Source: Pseudoneurospora amorphoporcata (taxonomy: Eukaryota; Ascomycota; Sordariomycetes; Sordariales; Sordariaceae). Taken from it: DNA of 64,000 bases. Below, piece by piece: positions 49,081-60,592 of the stretch; position 1 is the stretch's first letter, and the number at the start of each line of letters is the position of its first letter. Both the position numbers and the translations under genes were made by a program. The notes beneath the pieces were generated by a model. The model was not told the DNA's origin and made no database searches. It saw only the letters and a list, made by a program, of their open reading frames with translations. The stretch lies in the NCBI GenBank assembly GCA_033297205.1, contig MU859088.1, positions 1 through 64,000 on the forward strand, in the 5' to 3' direction.

Positions 49081-49866
49081 GCCGGGAACCAACAACAGTA
49101 CCGGATTACCAGAGGTTCATGTTCTCCCGGAACATGAACCAGTCCAACTACCACCACCATCATGTGCATCAACAACAACCTCATCATCATGGCCGTTGGC
49201 AATCCTAATACCCGCCGCCACAACCCCCATTCTCACATTTCCCCTTGTCGCTCCCATCCCAGATGTCCAGTTACCTTCCAGACCTAGACCCAACCTCAAA
49301 CGCGCCCGTCCCTCCACAGACGTAGACGGCCACAACACGGCCCCCTTAGCCTGCAAGAAGCGACGGCTGCGTTTACATGTCGTCACCTCCCGGCTTTCCT
49401 GTCCTTTCTCCTTACCGGCCACGCACATCCTCCACCGGGAATCGATCCTGAAGGGCTGCGACAAGAGGTTACGAAGCATAGCGGCGGCAGCGAACAGGAG
49501 GATGGCTATGGCGGGCTGGGGGGTGGGTGCCGCTGCTGCTGCTGCTGCTGGTGGGCAAAATGGAAGTGTACCTCTAGGCGGAGGAGGGGGAATGACGGCC
49601 ATGGGCGGGAATGGAGGTGGTGCGGCGTCGTGGTTGAGGAAGATGGCGGTCATGAATCGGTTTCGGATGAGGATGTTGGGAGAGAACATGGCGAGGGCGA
49701 GGGCGCAGCAGCAGCAGCAGCAGCAGGCTCAACAGGCCGCGCAGGCACAGGGACAGGGACAGGCAGCTGGACAGGAAGTTGTTGTGCCTGGAGGACATGG
49801 AGTTGGATGCGGGCAGGTTCAGGTTGGGGGAAATGCAGGAGGCGTTGTACCTATTGTGAGATCCTT

Positions 49867-49900
<34 letters not shown>

Positions 49901-50395
49901 CCACAAGCCTACCTCTACGGAGCTGGGACAAATCCACAACTTCCTCTAGGCCAGCTGCTCCAAGCTGCTGCTGGTGGGCAACCAGGGCGACAAGCGCCAA
50001 CGGGATTTCCACCGCCGCCCGTGATACACACCAACACCAACACTACAACCAGCTCGGGACCACTAGCACCACCAGCACCATCAGCACCACGGCACCTCCC
50101 CCGCTCTCCCCCCCGCCTCCACCCCCTCCGCTCCTCGCCCGACCTTGTTCGACCCCTAGACGACAAAGACTTTCATGTTGACGAGGACGAGGACGTTGCC
50201 TTCCCAACCTCTGCGCACGAAAGTCGATACGAAGGCGAGGAAGACGAAGACGGCCACGAAGTATATGCCGACTTTGGGGTGTTATTCGGCGGGGATGATG
50301 TCGACGAGGAGGAGGAGGAGGGAAATAGCCTGTCTTGTTGTGATGGGGAGATGGGCGTGGAGCAACAGCAACAGCACGAGTATTTGGGTTTGTGA
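48758..50395 (+). CDS. Gln-rich fungal protein of unknown function with acidic C-terminus
   Basis: One open frame of 545 residues without need for introns. Several poly-Gln runs are encoded by CAA repeats (near 49048-49080 and 49869-49901). A compact, non-repetitive block at about 195-235 reads K-K-R-R-L-R-L-H-V-V-T-S-R-L-S then P-F-S-L-P-A-T-H-I-L-H-R-E. I think I know this motif from uncharacterised Pezizomycotina proteins, but cannot name a family. Gly/Ala/Gln-rich parts follow, then Pro-rich and finally acidic stretches (D-E-D-E-D-V, E-G-E-E-D-E-D, D-D-V-D-E-E-E-E-E) ending near Q-Q-Q-Q-H-E-Y-L-G-L. Basic motif plus Gln-rich and acidic regions suggest a nuclear protein. The start is uncertain because of the overlapping uORF. 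Confidence 0.65.
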
Positions 50396-51174
50396 CGATT
50401 CGGATGGGATTCCTTGGGGGGCTAGGTGAGGTGTTGACATGCTCGTATCGTACAAAGTCATTCAGGGCTAGTAGAAGGTAGGTAGGAGCTCAGAAGAGGT
50501 ACTCACTCTTTTGTTGCACTGCTTGCCTGTCTGTACTGTACCACTTTGTTATGTTTACTATCTTTACATCGAACCTCACTGGGTTTTATGCATCTATTGG
50601 GTCTTAACATGGCATTTGCCAGTGATCTGTTTTGTTTGTTTGTTTACTTTGCTTGTTGGTTCGCGATGGTACTAAATGGTTGGGCCCAAGCCGTTCCTAT
50701 GGCAACCAATTTTCTGTCCGTTTTTTTTTTTCCTTTTTTTTTTTTTTTTTTTCCTTGTTCGATCGTTCCCGTCGCTTCGGGGAGACACCGCGGTCGACAT
50801 CGGGCGGTTGCTCCCTGATATTGTTTGATGGTGTTGCTGTTGGCGACTCCGGCCGATGGTATCGATGGTATTGACCGCCTTGGCGGGGACGCCGATAATA
50901 ATCCCCTGCTCTTGGGTCAGTCAGCCTGTAGAATCGGTGATCCGGGTCACCCGCCGGGATTTACGGAGGGTCCCCTGAAATACAGGGGCCCCGAGGTCCG
51001 GTCCAGGCAGGGAGCTGCCCGTAGCCGAGAGCTACAACCCCACGTTTCAATGGCATGGACGTCATGGCACCTGAGTACGACCTGACTTACAGTGAGGGAC
51101 AACCTTGACATTAACAGCCTCTCTCCCTCTCCTTTGTTTCTTTCTTCTTCACAAAAAACAACAAAACCGCAAAT
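50396..51174. other. Short intergenic spacer with poly-T tracts
   Basis: Holds the 3' region of the Gln-rich gene, a T-rich stretch at about 50718-50752, and the leader of the next gene. No gene seen. Confidence 0.5.
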
Positions 51175-51922
51175 ATGTCGCACACCCACACCCACCACCT
51201 CAACCCCGAAGCAACCCCCTTCCTCCCTTCGATAAGCTCGCTCCCCACCCTCCCCGACGCCGCCCTAATCTCGACTCTCGACCTCCTCTTCGAGCCTTCT
51301 CCCGAGCTGCGCGCCCTCGCCCTGCCCACCCTCCGCACCATCTCCTTTTCCTCCTACCCGGACCTGATCTCCACCCTCGGCGACGAGCTCCTCGCCATCG
51401 CCAACGCCGTCGCCGACCCGTCCGTCCCCGAAACCGAAAGGGAAGATCTTGAGCAGCCGCTGCATGCGATACTAGGCAGTCATCCCCGATTGGGCGAGCC
51501 TAAGAAGGAGACGCTCAGTGCGCAGAGCAAGAAGGAGCAGGCGCACTTGAATGCTGCTGGAGACTCGGAGGAGGTCAAGGAGCAGTTGAGAGCGCTCAAT
51601 AGGGAGTACGAGGAAACGTTTCCGGGCCTGAGATATGTGGTTTGGGTCAATGGGCGGCCGAGGGCGGAGATCATGGCCGATATGAGGAGACGGATTGACA
51701 GGGGGGATTTGAGGGCCGAGGAGAGGGAGGGGATCCAGGTGAGTTTAGTTTCCTGCACTTTGCTGCTCGAGAAAGTGCAGAGTAGTATTGCTCGTGGTGT
51801 CGGATGGCAAGGCTGACTTTTACTTTCCCTCCTCCCAACAGGCCATGTGCGACATCGCGGCCGACCGAGCGGCCAAGCTCCTCAAGTCGGCACAGGAGGC
51901 CGTCGAACATAGCAGCGCTTAG
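51175..51922 (+). CDS. OHCU decarboxylase (2-oxo-4-hydroxy-4-carboxy-5-ureidoimidazoline decarboxylase)
   Basis: Exons 51175-51738 and 51842-51922 give 214 residues; the 103-nt intron has GTGAGT and AACAG. This enzyme makes S-allantoin in the last step of urate oxidation, after urate oxidase and HIU hydrolase. The family signature S-H-P-R-L-G-E-P-K...L-S-A-Q-S-K-K-E-Q is at about 101-122, including the catalytic-region His, and is followed by the conserved L-N-R-E-Y-E-E-T-F-P-G-L-R-Y-V-V-W-V-N-G-R-P-R. The C-terminus (H-S-S-A) is not a PTS1. Purine catabolism partners are not in the window. Confidence 0.9.
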
Positions 51923-52596
51923 AGAAATTGAACACTTCAAAAACCACGAAGCTCGACCAATTGTATCGTTGTTGCCAGGCAAGGCAGGAGATCAATATGC
52001 GGGCCGCTTTGGGGGTGACCGGCACGGGGCAAGGGTATCGGCCCTCAGCCACACCCGTCCGCCGGCCGGGATATCTGGAAACACTGTGGTGGAAGTACGT
52101 TGAGTCTTCATTTGGCTTCACATTCTTGGTCGCAACCAACATGCTAACCTAGAGCTAACAGAACGCCTACTGATCCGCCGGCGTCTAACGTATCAGCCTC
52201 ACCTATTGGCCGGTCGTTTGTCATCGGACGAATCGACACGGCAACAACATGCACGTAACCTGCGGCATTCAACACACGGACGCTACGTGGGCGACATCAT
52301 TGGAGAAGACGTTTGTTCAACAGGCCTCTGACATAACTTGTCGCGGGAGGCCTACTGTCACCCAAAGCCTCGTCCACATCACATCTCGTCTTATAAAGAT
52401 CACAACATGTCTCTCGGAATCAATGAACCTTTCTTTCCCAGTGGCATCTAATACCTGCTTCACTGCCAATCTCCAAGCGATATCATTATTACGCACTTTA
52501 CCTCTCAACCATCTTTGACTCTACCACATCCGACTCTCAGGGCTGATGACACGTTCACGTTCCTTGCGCAAGACCACGACACTCACTTCTGCTACC
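51923..52596. other. Spacer and leader of the dynamin-like gene
   Basis: Region between the OHCU decarboxylase stop and the dynamin start. An in-frame ATG at 52546 would add 17 residues to the dynamin-like protein. Nothing else seen. Confidence 0.5.
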
Positions 52597-54853
52597 ATGG
52601 GTTCTGAGGTTAAACCCCCGGCTTCGGGCACCCTGACAAGCCCTGATCGCCTTCGCAAGATTGATCAGTTGCGCGAGAAGAACATCGATGTCATCTTGCC
52701 ATTGCCCACCCTGGTTGCCGTCGGTGACCAAAGCTCTGGCAAGTCTTCCTTGCTCGAAAGCGTCACCGGCATTCCGTTCCCCCGCGGCCAGGAGCTCTGC
52801 ACCCGTTACGCAACCCAAATTACCCATCGCCGCGATCCCGAGGTGCAAATTATCATCACCATTATCCCTGCTCCTCAGAGCACCGAAGCGGAGAAGGCCA
52901 GTCTCAGGTCTTACCGCAAGGAGCTTTCCTCGACCAACGAACTTCGTGACCAATTTGTCAAAATTCTTGATGAGGTACGTGTCCCACTCTCGCCTCCACT
53001 GACTTCTGCTAACCGCTACACAGGTCAATGTCTACATGAAGATCAAGACGGACAAGAATCCTGAAGGGGAGAAAACCTTCTCCAGGGACATCTTGAAGAT
53101 CGAGAAATGCGGCCCCACCGAGGACTATCTCACCGTCATTGACGTTCCCGGCATCTTCCGCCTGACGTCCAAAGGACAGACGACAGAAAGCGATCGCCAT
53201 CTGGTCCGAGACATGGTCACCGGCTTCATCAAGGACAAGCGGACCATTATTCTCGCTGTCTTGCCTGCGAATGTCGATGTGATGACCCAAGAAATTCTGG
53301 CGCTGGCCGAACAATACGATCCGGATGGAGAGCGCACTCTCGGTGTCCTCACCAAACCCGATCTGGTCATTGAGCGCAGTGCCAAAGAAGCGGTTTGCAA
53401 CCTCGTCGCCGGAAGGAAGAAGGCACTCAACCTCGGATACTACCTTGTCAAGAACCGTGGTGGCGATGACGACGATGATTCTGATGATGATTCGGGTCTT
53501 CGGCGGAAGGAAAGGGATCTCTTCCAGCAGAGCCCCTGGTGCAACTTGCCGCAGGAGCGCGTTGGAGTCGCAGCACTTCGTGAGAGGCTCCAGGATCTTC
53601 TGGGTGAAATCACAGACAAAGCTTATCCTGAACTTCGCTCCGAAGCGCGCAAAAAGCTCGCGGAGGCCCGGGATCAACGAGACGCACTTGGCCCTCCTCG
53701 GCAGACGGAGCGTGAGCAGCAGCAGTATCTTGCTCAAATCGCAGCCAAGTTCCAACAAATCGTCCGTGCAGCGCTGGAAGCCAACTATTCCACCCATTCG
53801 GTGTTTGATGAACATAGCCGGAGGCTTATTACTAGGGTAATGGGCATCGTCGACACGTTCAACGACAGAATGCGAAGAAAGGGACATACGTACTCTTTTG
53901 TGAAGATGGAAACAGAGGATTCGGACGATGATTCAGCGAGCGACGCGGATGACGGTGAAGACGATGATCCTTTCAGCGAGGCCGAGCAGGAGGCTGCGCA
54001 GAGGAACGAATCCTACTTCAAGATGGCTCGCCGACTATTTCCCGAGTTGGAGAGCATCATTAACATGCTAGAGCAACCCGAATTCGCCGTTAAACATGAC
54101 AACAGCAACTGGATCCGCAACATGTACCTCGAGTCTCGCGGTATCGAACTCGGCACCTTCAGCCCCATCGTCCTCGCTAGCGCTTTCCGGGACCAAACGA
54201 CCAAATGGGGCCCCATGACGGAGTATTATGTCAGCACCATAATCATGGGAATCCACCACTTCATTCTCAGTGTTCTCAAGGGGATTTGCGCGGATGGAAA
54301 GCTTTATGAGGCGATCAAATCCATCATCATGGATGACCTACTAGCCAGGTATGCGAACGGGCTGAACCATGCTAAGTTCCTGGTCCAGGTGGAACGCGAG
54401 ACAAAACCCTACACCGTCAATCACTACTTCAGCAGCAACCTCCAGAAATCTCGCGGTGATCGAGTCTCGGAGGCCCTGAAGGGTAAACGCATATGGGATG
54501 GACATTGCCACAGCGGTGGCGCCTATGTAGTCAAGTTCGACCACGTCAAGTCAGCAATCACCAACAAGAGTAACACCGAGCACGCCCAAGACGACATCCA
54601 CGACATCCTAAAGAGCTACTACAAGGTCTCCCGCAAGCGCTTCGTCGACAACGTCTGGCTTTATGCTGTCGATCACCACCTGCTCTCTGGCCCCAACAGT
54701 CCCCTGACCCTCTTTTCGGAACAGTGGGTGCTTGGATTGGATGAAGACTCGCTGAATGCCATCGCGGGCGAGTCACGCAGCACCCGAGACAAGCGAAAGG
54801 AGCTGACCAAGAAGATTGTTGATTTGGAGGAGGCGTTGAGGATTCTCAAGTAG
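52597..54853 (+). CDS. Dynamin-superfamily GTPase (Mx/Vps1-like)
   Basis: Exons 52597-52974 and 53024-54853 give 735 residues. I chose the ATG at 52597 for its CTACCATGG context; an in-frame ATG at 52546 would give 752. GTPase motifs: G1 G-D-Q-S-S-G-K-S at 43-50, G3 D-V-P-G at 166-169, G4 T-K-P-D at 236-239. A helical middle/stalk region follows and a GTPase effector domain ends the protein (about 665-735, F-V-D-N-V-W...V-D-L-E-E-A-L-R-I-L-K). Two acidic insertions, D-D-D-D-D-S-D-D-D-S near 277-288 and a longer Asp/Glu/Ser block near 430-455, separate the regions. There is no pleckstrin-homology or Pro-rich domain. Such fungal dynamin relatives lie outside the well-studied Vps1 and Dnm1 groups; the membrane on which it acts is unknown. 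Confidence 0.9.
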
Positions 54854-55521
54854 ACAGACGGTGTCGGGGTCTCAGGTTTTCATGTGTTCCTTTTTTCCCC
54901 TTCAATTGTCTTTCCAACATGGTTCAGAAGTACCTAGAATAAGATCAAGCCAAGCATAGTGTATTGTACTCAATCTAACCACCAACTCGTTTGTTCACAG
55001 CATCTCATCTCATCCACCTCACCCCCTTTTACTCCTGTAATACCTCTTTGTTATGTTTGTTGTGTTGCCTGTAGAACTGCAGCCTGACCTGACTGACCAG
55101 GTACCACTTTGACGCCGCGGTGACGATGACGGTTATAGGTACCTAGCACACCGAACCCAAGTCCGTGCTTTGCCACCTCAGTTCGGATCAAAGATGTACA
55201 TTCGGTTCACATGTTACACATGCCCCCTCCACGTCCCCAAAACGCAAATGCGGTAGCAAACGTACCTACAGGTACCTACCTCCCTTTCATGAAGCAGGAA
55301 AGGGCAATGCCGCAGTGTCTGTCGAGACCGACGAGCGAGAGACTGGAACTACATACAAAACCTACCTCTACCTCACTGCCGGTGGCTCGGACTGGACTGG
55401 ACTGAGAAAACTCGGGAAGAGATAGATGTGTGTGTGTGTGTGTGTGGTTGGTTTATGGATGCATGGAAATGGAAATGGGAATGGCAGGTGGCAGATGGTA
55501 GGTGGTTGGTGGTAGGTAGGC

Positions 55522-55561
55522 TGCAATGCAATGCAATGCAATGTAATGTAATGTAATGTAA
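55522..55561. repeat. TGCAA x4 followed by TGTAA x4
   Basis: Eight pentamers in perfect register: four TGCAA (55522-55541), then four TGTAA (55542-55561). One C-to-T change distinguishes the two halves. Confidence 0.95.
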
Positions 55562-55642
55562 TGCGCTTGCTCCCCCAGCTTGATGGAAAATACACAAGTA
55601 CCTCTAAATGATGGTGGGAGTGTGGAAAGGCAACAAAAGTCG

Positions 55643-55702
55643 TATCTATCTATCTATCTATCTATCTACCTATCTATCTACCTATCTATCTACCTATCTA
55701 TC
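55643..55702. repeat. TCTA/CCTA tetranucleotide array
   Basis: About fifteen tetramers, mostly ATCT with regularly placed ACCT variants in the second half. Confidence 0.9.
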
Positions 55703-55819
55703 GACCGGGGAGGGAGACAATGGAAAGTAAATCAGTGAGTGAGTGGGTGAGTGAGTGAGTGAGACTTGTTGTGGCAGGTCGTGTCGTATGATGGTCAAAG
55801 ATCTAATACGGAGATTTCC

Positions 55820-55822
<3 letters not shown>

Positions 55823-55865
<43 letters not shown>
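55823..55865. repeat. Poly-T homopolymer, 43 nt
   Basis: Uninterrupted T run, preceded by five C. Located in the convergent spacer. Confidence 0.95.
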
Positions 55866-55868
<3 letters not shown>

Positions 55869-56272
55869 CATGGATAACTAACCAAGGAACGGCGCGTGCG
55901 GCGTTGTCAGCATTGAAGGGAGTTTTTTTTGCTGTGGCCGTGGCCGCCTGAGTCGTGCGAATGCATGCATGCATGCCCCATGGGCAAAAAGGGCTCCCGC
56001 GGTCATTTTATTATTATGAAATTGCACGTTCAGTTTGGCAAAGGGGAAGGAAGAGTCACGCAAAGTCAGTTAATTGAATAAATAATGATGATTTGACTAT
56101 TTAAGTAAGCATTGCCTGCCTGCCTGCCCTTTGAAACTATACCATTAACCACCCACGAAACGCCGATAACGCCATACTACCCAAAACCCCAGGATCCTGT
56201 CTGTCTGTTATCTCGTCCACGAGGGCCATGAGTCCATGAGATAACATATGCCCCTTTATTTAAACAATAACC

Positions 56273-58755
56273 TCACCCAACACTATGCGCCACTTTATGC
56301 CCTTTGTTTCCGTTCTCGTTTATTCCATGCCCATTGACCCCAACACCAGGGGCAGTAACCGACCCGTTCCTCTTCACCCCAATCCCATTCCCATTGTTCC
56401 CATTAATATCCGGATTCCCATTCACATGGCCATTCCCACTACTCAAATTCGTCATCCTCTCCCCCAACACACCACCACCACCTACGTCGTCGTGCTCTCC
56501 CATCCCCATCCCCATTCCCCTCTCCCCCCGTGCCGCCCACCTCCAAACATCCCTCTCGGGCGATGTAGATCCCCCACTCAACATGCCCAGCAAATACCTC
56601 TCCCAGTACCCCACCAATGGCTCCTCCGCCAAAACCTTTCTATCCGGGAACCGCACCCCCCTCGCAAACTCAATCTTGCCGCTCCCCGTCCCCGTCTGCA
56701 CCGACCGTTCATCCCCAACGTATACCCACCGCCATCTCATCTCCTCCATCTTGACATCGTACAGCCCGTCAGTCGGGTACGGGTACGGGTCCACCCTCCC
56801 GCTCCCCAGGGGCCCGGACAACAACCTCAGCTCTTTGGGCACGAACGTCGCCAGCCGATCCACTTCAGACGCAGGAAATCCCCACCCGGGCTCCAACCGC
56901 CACAGCGGCCGGCCGTCCATCCCGCGCAGCAAGGCGGGGCACACCCACGCTTCTTTATCATCGGGCGCTAGACCCCCGCAGGCTAGTCGGATTCGCACCG
57001 AGGAATGGATCGTTTCGCCGGTCGAAAGCAACGGGTGCGGCGTATCGATGTTTGTGTCCTCGTCTACGCGCAGAAACAGGCCAGGGCGCCGCACGGTGCG
57101 GCCGGCGAGGGTGGTGAGGCTTGTGGCGGAGGGGAGGCGGAGGGTGCCGAGCGCGTAGGGGCGGGCGCCGAGTTGCAGGAGGGCTGAAGGGGAGGAGGTT
57201 AGGGGCGGGTGGGAGTGCGTGTGGAGGGGGGTGCATTCTGCTGTGTCGCGGATGAGGCCGGTGGACTTTGAGGACGGAGGTGGGTGGAAGAGAGGCGGGC
57301 GGGCCCAGGGGATGGCGGGGGGGACATGCACTTTGATGTGCGATATCGAGGAGGTGGATTGGGATTTGGCGTGGGAGTGAGATGAGGAGGTGGAGCTTCG
57401 AGGGGACGGGGATGAGGGCGAGGAGGTAGAGGAGGAGGGTCGGGAGGAGGTGGACGAGGGTTTGCCGATGGTGAGAAGCTTGGAGATGGTGGATTTTCCT
57501 TTTGTTAGGAGGGATTGGGCGAAGGAAGGGGGGGAGTAAGGGAAGGGGTGAACGGCCGAGTAGCGGAGGGTGTCAAGGAAGATGGAGTGCATCCTTGTGA
57601 GGTTGAATTCGACGCCGAGGGTCGAGAGCTGGTCGCACATCCCTGGAAAAAGGTTAGTATGGGTTCAATCGAAAAGCTGAAGAGAAAACGTACAGGCCAG
57701 CGTGATATCAGCCATCTGCTGATCATACCATCCTCCACCCACATTGCCATGCGTCCCCGGGAACCACACCTGCTTGAGGTTCGTCTTGCTCCCCGGTAAC
57801 CGTTCCCACAAGGCCGGCCGGAAAGCATACCGTGGCTCATCAAGCGCCAGCGCCTGAAAAGCATGCTCAACCTTATCCGAGATCTGGGTATTGGTAAAAG
57901 CCCACTGGTTGGATGACCCCCTCAGGCCAATCACCGGCGCAGGCGGAATCCCCAACGCGCCAACGGTATCCCACACCCCCAGCGCCTTGATGGTGATGTC
58001 CGTCTTCCCATCACGGAACTTATCCCTCGTATATCCCAGCTTGATCAGCCGCTTCCTATAAACTCTCGTCCGTTCCGCCTCCCACTCGTTCTTCTCTTGC
58101 CCCTTCTGCCCTTTATACTCGGGCAAGTCGGGCACGATGAACTCGGTCTTGTTCCGCGAGGGCGTGCCCATGTACATGTAGTCGTGGAAGACGGAGTAGA
58201 AGCGGTCTAGGCCGTCGGGGGTGAGGATGCCGAGAGAGGCGATCATGTCGGCGGTGGAACGGGCGGTGAAGGCGCCTCGTGAGAAGCCGATGAGGAAGAT
58301 CTCGTCGCCGTCGACGTAGTTGGTGCAGATGAAGTTGTAGACTTCGCGGATATCCTGGTGAAGACCCATGCCGAAAGCACCGCCAGTGATTGAATCCAAC
58401 TTGTTACTTGTCCCGACGCCGGGAACGTAGGCAATAACTTGGTGAGTCCCGTCGTAGCATGTTCGGCGCAGAACGCGGGAGATGCGGGTGACGTTGGATG
58501 GCGGTTCCTCTCTGTTTCGATTGTCAGATTCTGGTGGTCGTGGTGAAGAAAGAGTTCATGAACAACTTACCCTCCCTTCCCTAGTGAGTCCATCCACGTT
58601 CCATCGCAACACACTATAATCCGCTTGGGCTTCGCTTTGGCACCTGCTTGTTGTACGCCAGGTGTCTCCATTCCTGGGTCATCCCCTTGCAGGGTCATGT
58701 AGTCCGGCGTTGGAGGAGCTAGTAGCTGGTCTTTGTGGCCGTCTTGGTTTGCCAT
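56273..58755 (-). CDS. DUF2235 (Tle1-like alpha/beta-hydrolase) protein with Ser/Gly-rich C-terminus
   Basis: Minus-strand exons 58571-58755, 57694-58511 and 56273-57642 give 790 residues. DUF2235 landmarks: R-I-I-V-C-C-D-G-T-W at 45-54, the nucleophile elbow G-F-S-R-G at 137-141 (S139), G-V-W-D-T-V-G-A-L-G and W-F-P-G-T-H-G-N-V-G-G-G. Ser, Asp and His of the expected triad are all present; the residue two after the His is Asn where bacterial proteins usually have Asp. The family includes the bacterial type VI secretion phospholipase Tle1, and fungi carry many homologues of unknown substrate. The C-terminal half contains a Ser/Thr-rich segment (about 385-430) and a Gly/Asn-rich tail. There is no signal peptide. 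Lipase-like hydrolysis is inferred, not shown. Confidence 0.88.
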
Positions 58756-60427
58756 TATCTCAACCCAGAACAAGCAAGTTGTCTTGTTTCTCAGCCCTAT
58801 GTTCCCAGCTCAAACTTGCACAAGGATCGCGGACCGTCCCGGCTTTAAGTACATACCCCTAGGGACTCGGAGTATGGAAGTTCGGTGTAGACTTTCCGTT
58901 GGTCAGACCCAGCCAGAAGCGTCAGACCGCTGTAATGAGAAACACGGCTAGAATCGTCCAACGCTGAATGGCTTGTTTGGTGGTGGAAGGTGATCTACAG
59001 TGCATAACGGCGCTAGGGTTGGAAGCGGAATAGAGGCACCGGTGATGATTCCTTGGCAGGGCTTGTGCACGCCCGTGGACGCAGCTCCGTTCGTCCAGGT
59101 AAAAAGTGCGGCTGTTACGCCGTAGTTACGTCGTTGCGGAACTTGCATCCGCTCGCCGTCCGAGGAAGGTCTTGGAAAGATGCGAATGACATTGGTCGAA
59201 AAGGAGCTGACGGTTTGTCTCACTGAGGGCTCCCGTCATTATTGATGGAGTCCGTCCTCTTTGGTTGATCCGGATCATGTGGCGCGCACTGCCTTCGGTT
59301 CGGCGTATCAGCCCCAGTGAGCCTTTCGTGCCTTTGCTGCGGATCTTTCTCCCGTGGGAGTGATGGAAAGTAGCCTGGAGTGGTGAGAGGTGAGAAAACA
59401 GGCAGGCAGGTATTACCCCATAATGGTCCCCAGTCGTCACGCTTGGGGTAGTGGCCCTTTAGACTTGCCCCTGGACTTTGTCATCCATCCATTGGTGAAT
59501 GTGTCTGCTGAACAAGCTTGTCACGATACAATAAATAAATGACTCGGAGTTTGCTCCATCTAGGTTGTGTTCACCATTGGATGTACAATTCCCGACTCCA
59601 AGGGTTCTACCGCTCCCTCCCGTACGTGATACATGTGATATATGTGACATATCACGAACGCGGAGGAGGTACCTTAATCGGGGGATCCAACCCACCCGTT
59701 TACGAAAAAAAACCCCGAGACATTTCACCTCTCGGCGCTTCCCATTACAGAGGCATACCCTTCCCACCCTTCCCGCTGTCTTGCAGTCTTGCATTCAGGT
59801 CTTGCAGTCCTTGGATTGTACCACGTGCAGGATCGCAGGATCGCAGAATCTCACAAGACTGCAGCGTGCATTGCAGCCAGCCTACCATCCATTCATCTTT
59901 ACAGTACTGCCATCTGCCATCTCCCAACAGAAATCCAGGAACCCAGGAAGCAGGAACCAACTGCACCTACATACCAGGTACCTACCTACCTACCCTCCCG
60001 CACACCCTTTCCATACTAATCCCGTTCGCTTCCCGATTTGTCCATTACAGTTCCGAGCCAAACAGTACCTCTAACGACCTATCGAGTTCGGTCGGGGGGT
60101 ACGTTCCATTGGATTGTAAAAAGCGTAAAGAATGTCCCTGTCCTCGCGCACTATCCGATCGATGCTGTGACGGCTGGTAGGTTAGTAAGGTAGGTAGTAC
60201 CGACGATAATGCGATGCGCATAAGCACCTCACTACCTATGCGCAGCACAGCGCAGCACATGCAAGAAAGACACTACCTTACCTGCGGCACTGCCTGCCCT
60301 TCTTTGCTTCGTTCGAATGGGGATGGATACCTACAGTACCGCATTTGGTACTTTGGTGCTATGGGACATGTCAGGGTAGGTAGATCTGATGGTGGTGAGC
60401 TTGGGGCTCGGTGTGCCATAACTGTTG
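58756..60427. other. Spacer upstream of the DUF2235 gene
   Basis: The promoter side of the DUF2235 gene and, further right, the 3' side of the minus-strand ORF at 60428. TACC/CCTA words recur at 59976-59994 and 60180-60200. No gene seen. Confidence 0.5.
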
Positions 60428-60559
60428 TCACGGCGGCGTGGTGGCACTAGTAGGCAACCCTCTGGCACAAACCACCGGTAGGCAACGATGGTGGGTGATG
60501 AACTGGACTCTCTCTGCCTCCCCAATCACAACGCACGACGAACCGTCGTCAACAAAGCG

Positions 60560-60592
<33 letters not shown>

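Larger units (their letters stand above)
54854..56272. other. Convergent spacer dense in microsatellites
   Basis: Between the dynamin stop (+) and the DUF2235 stop (-). It contains a GT run (55427-55446), TGCAA/TGTAA array (55522-55561), TCTA array (about 55643-55702), GTGA array (55736-55762) and a T43 tract (55823-55865). No gene seen. Confidence 0.6.

Noticed and set aside
51175..54853. OHCU decarboxylase plus dynamin gene as a functional pair
   Set aside because: They are adjacent and on the same strand, but separated by about 670 bp with no shared motif or known link.
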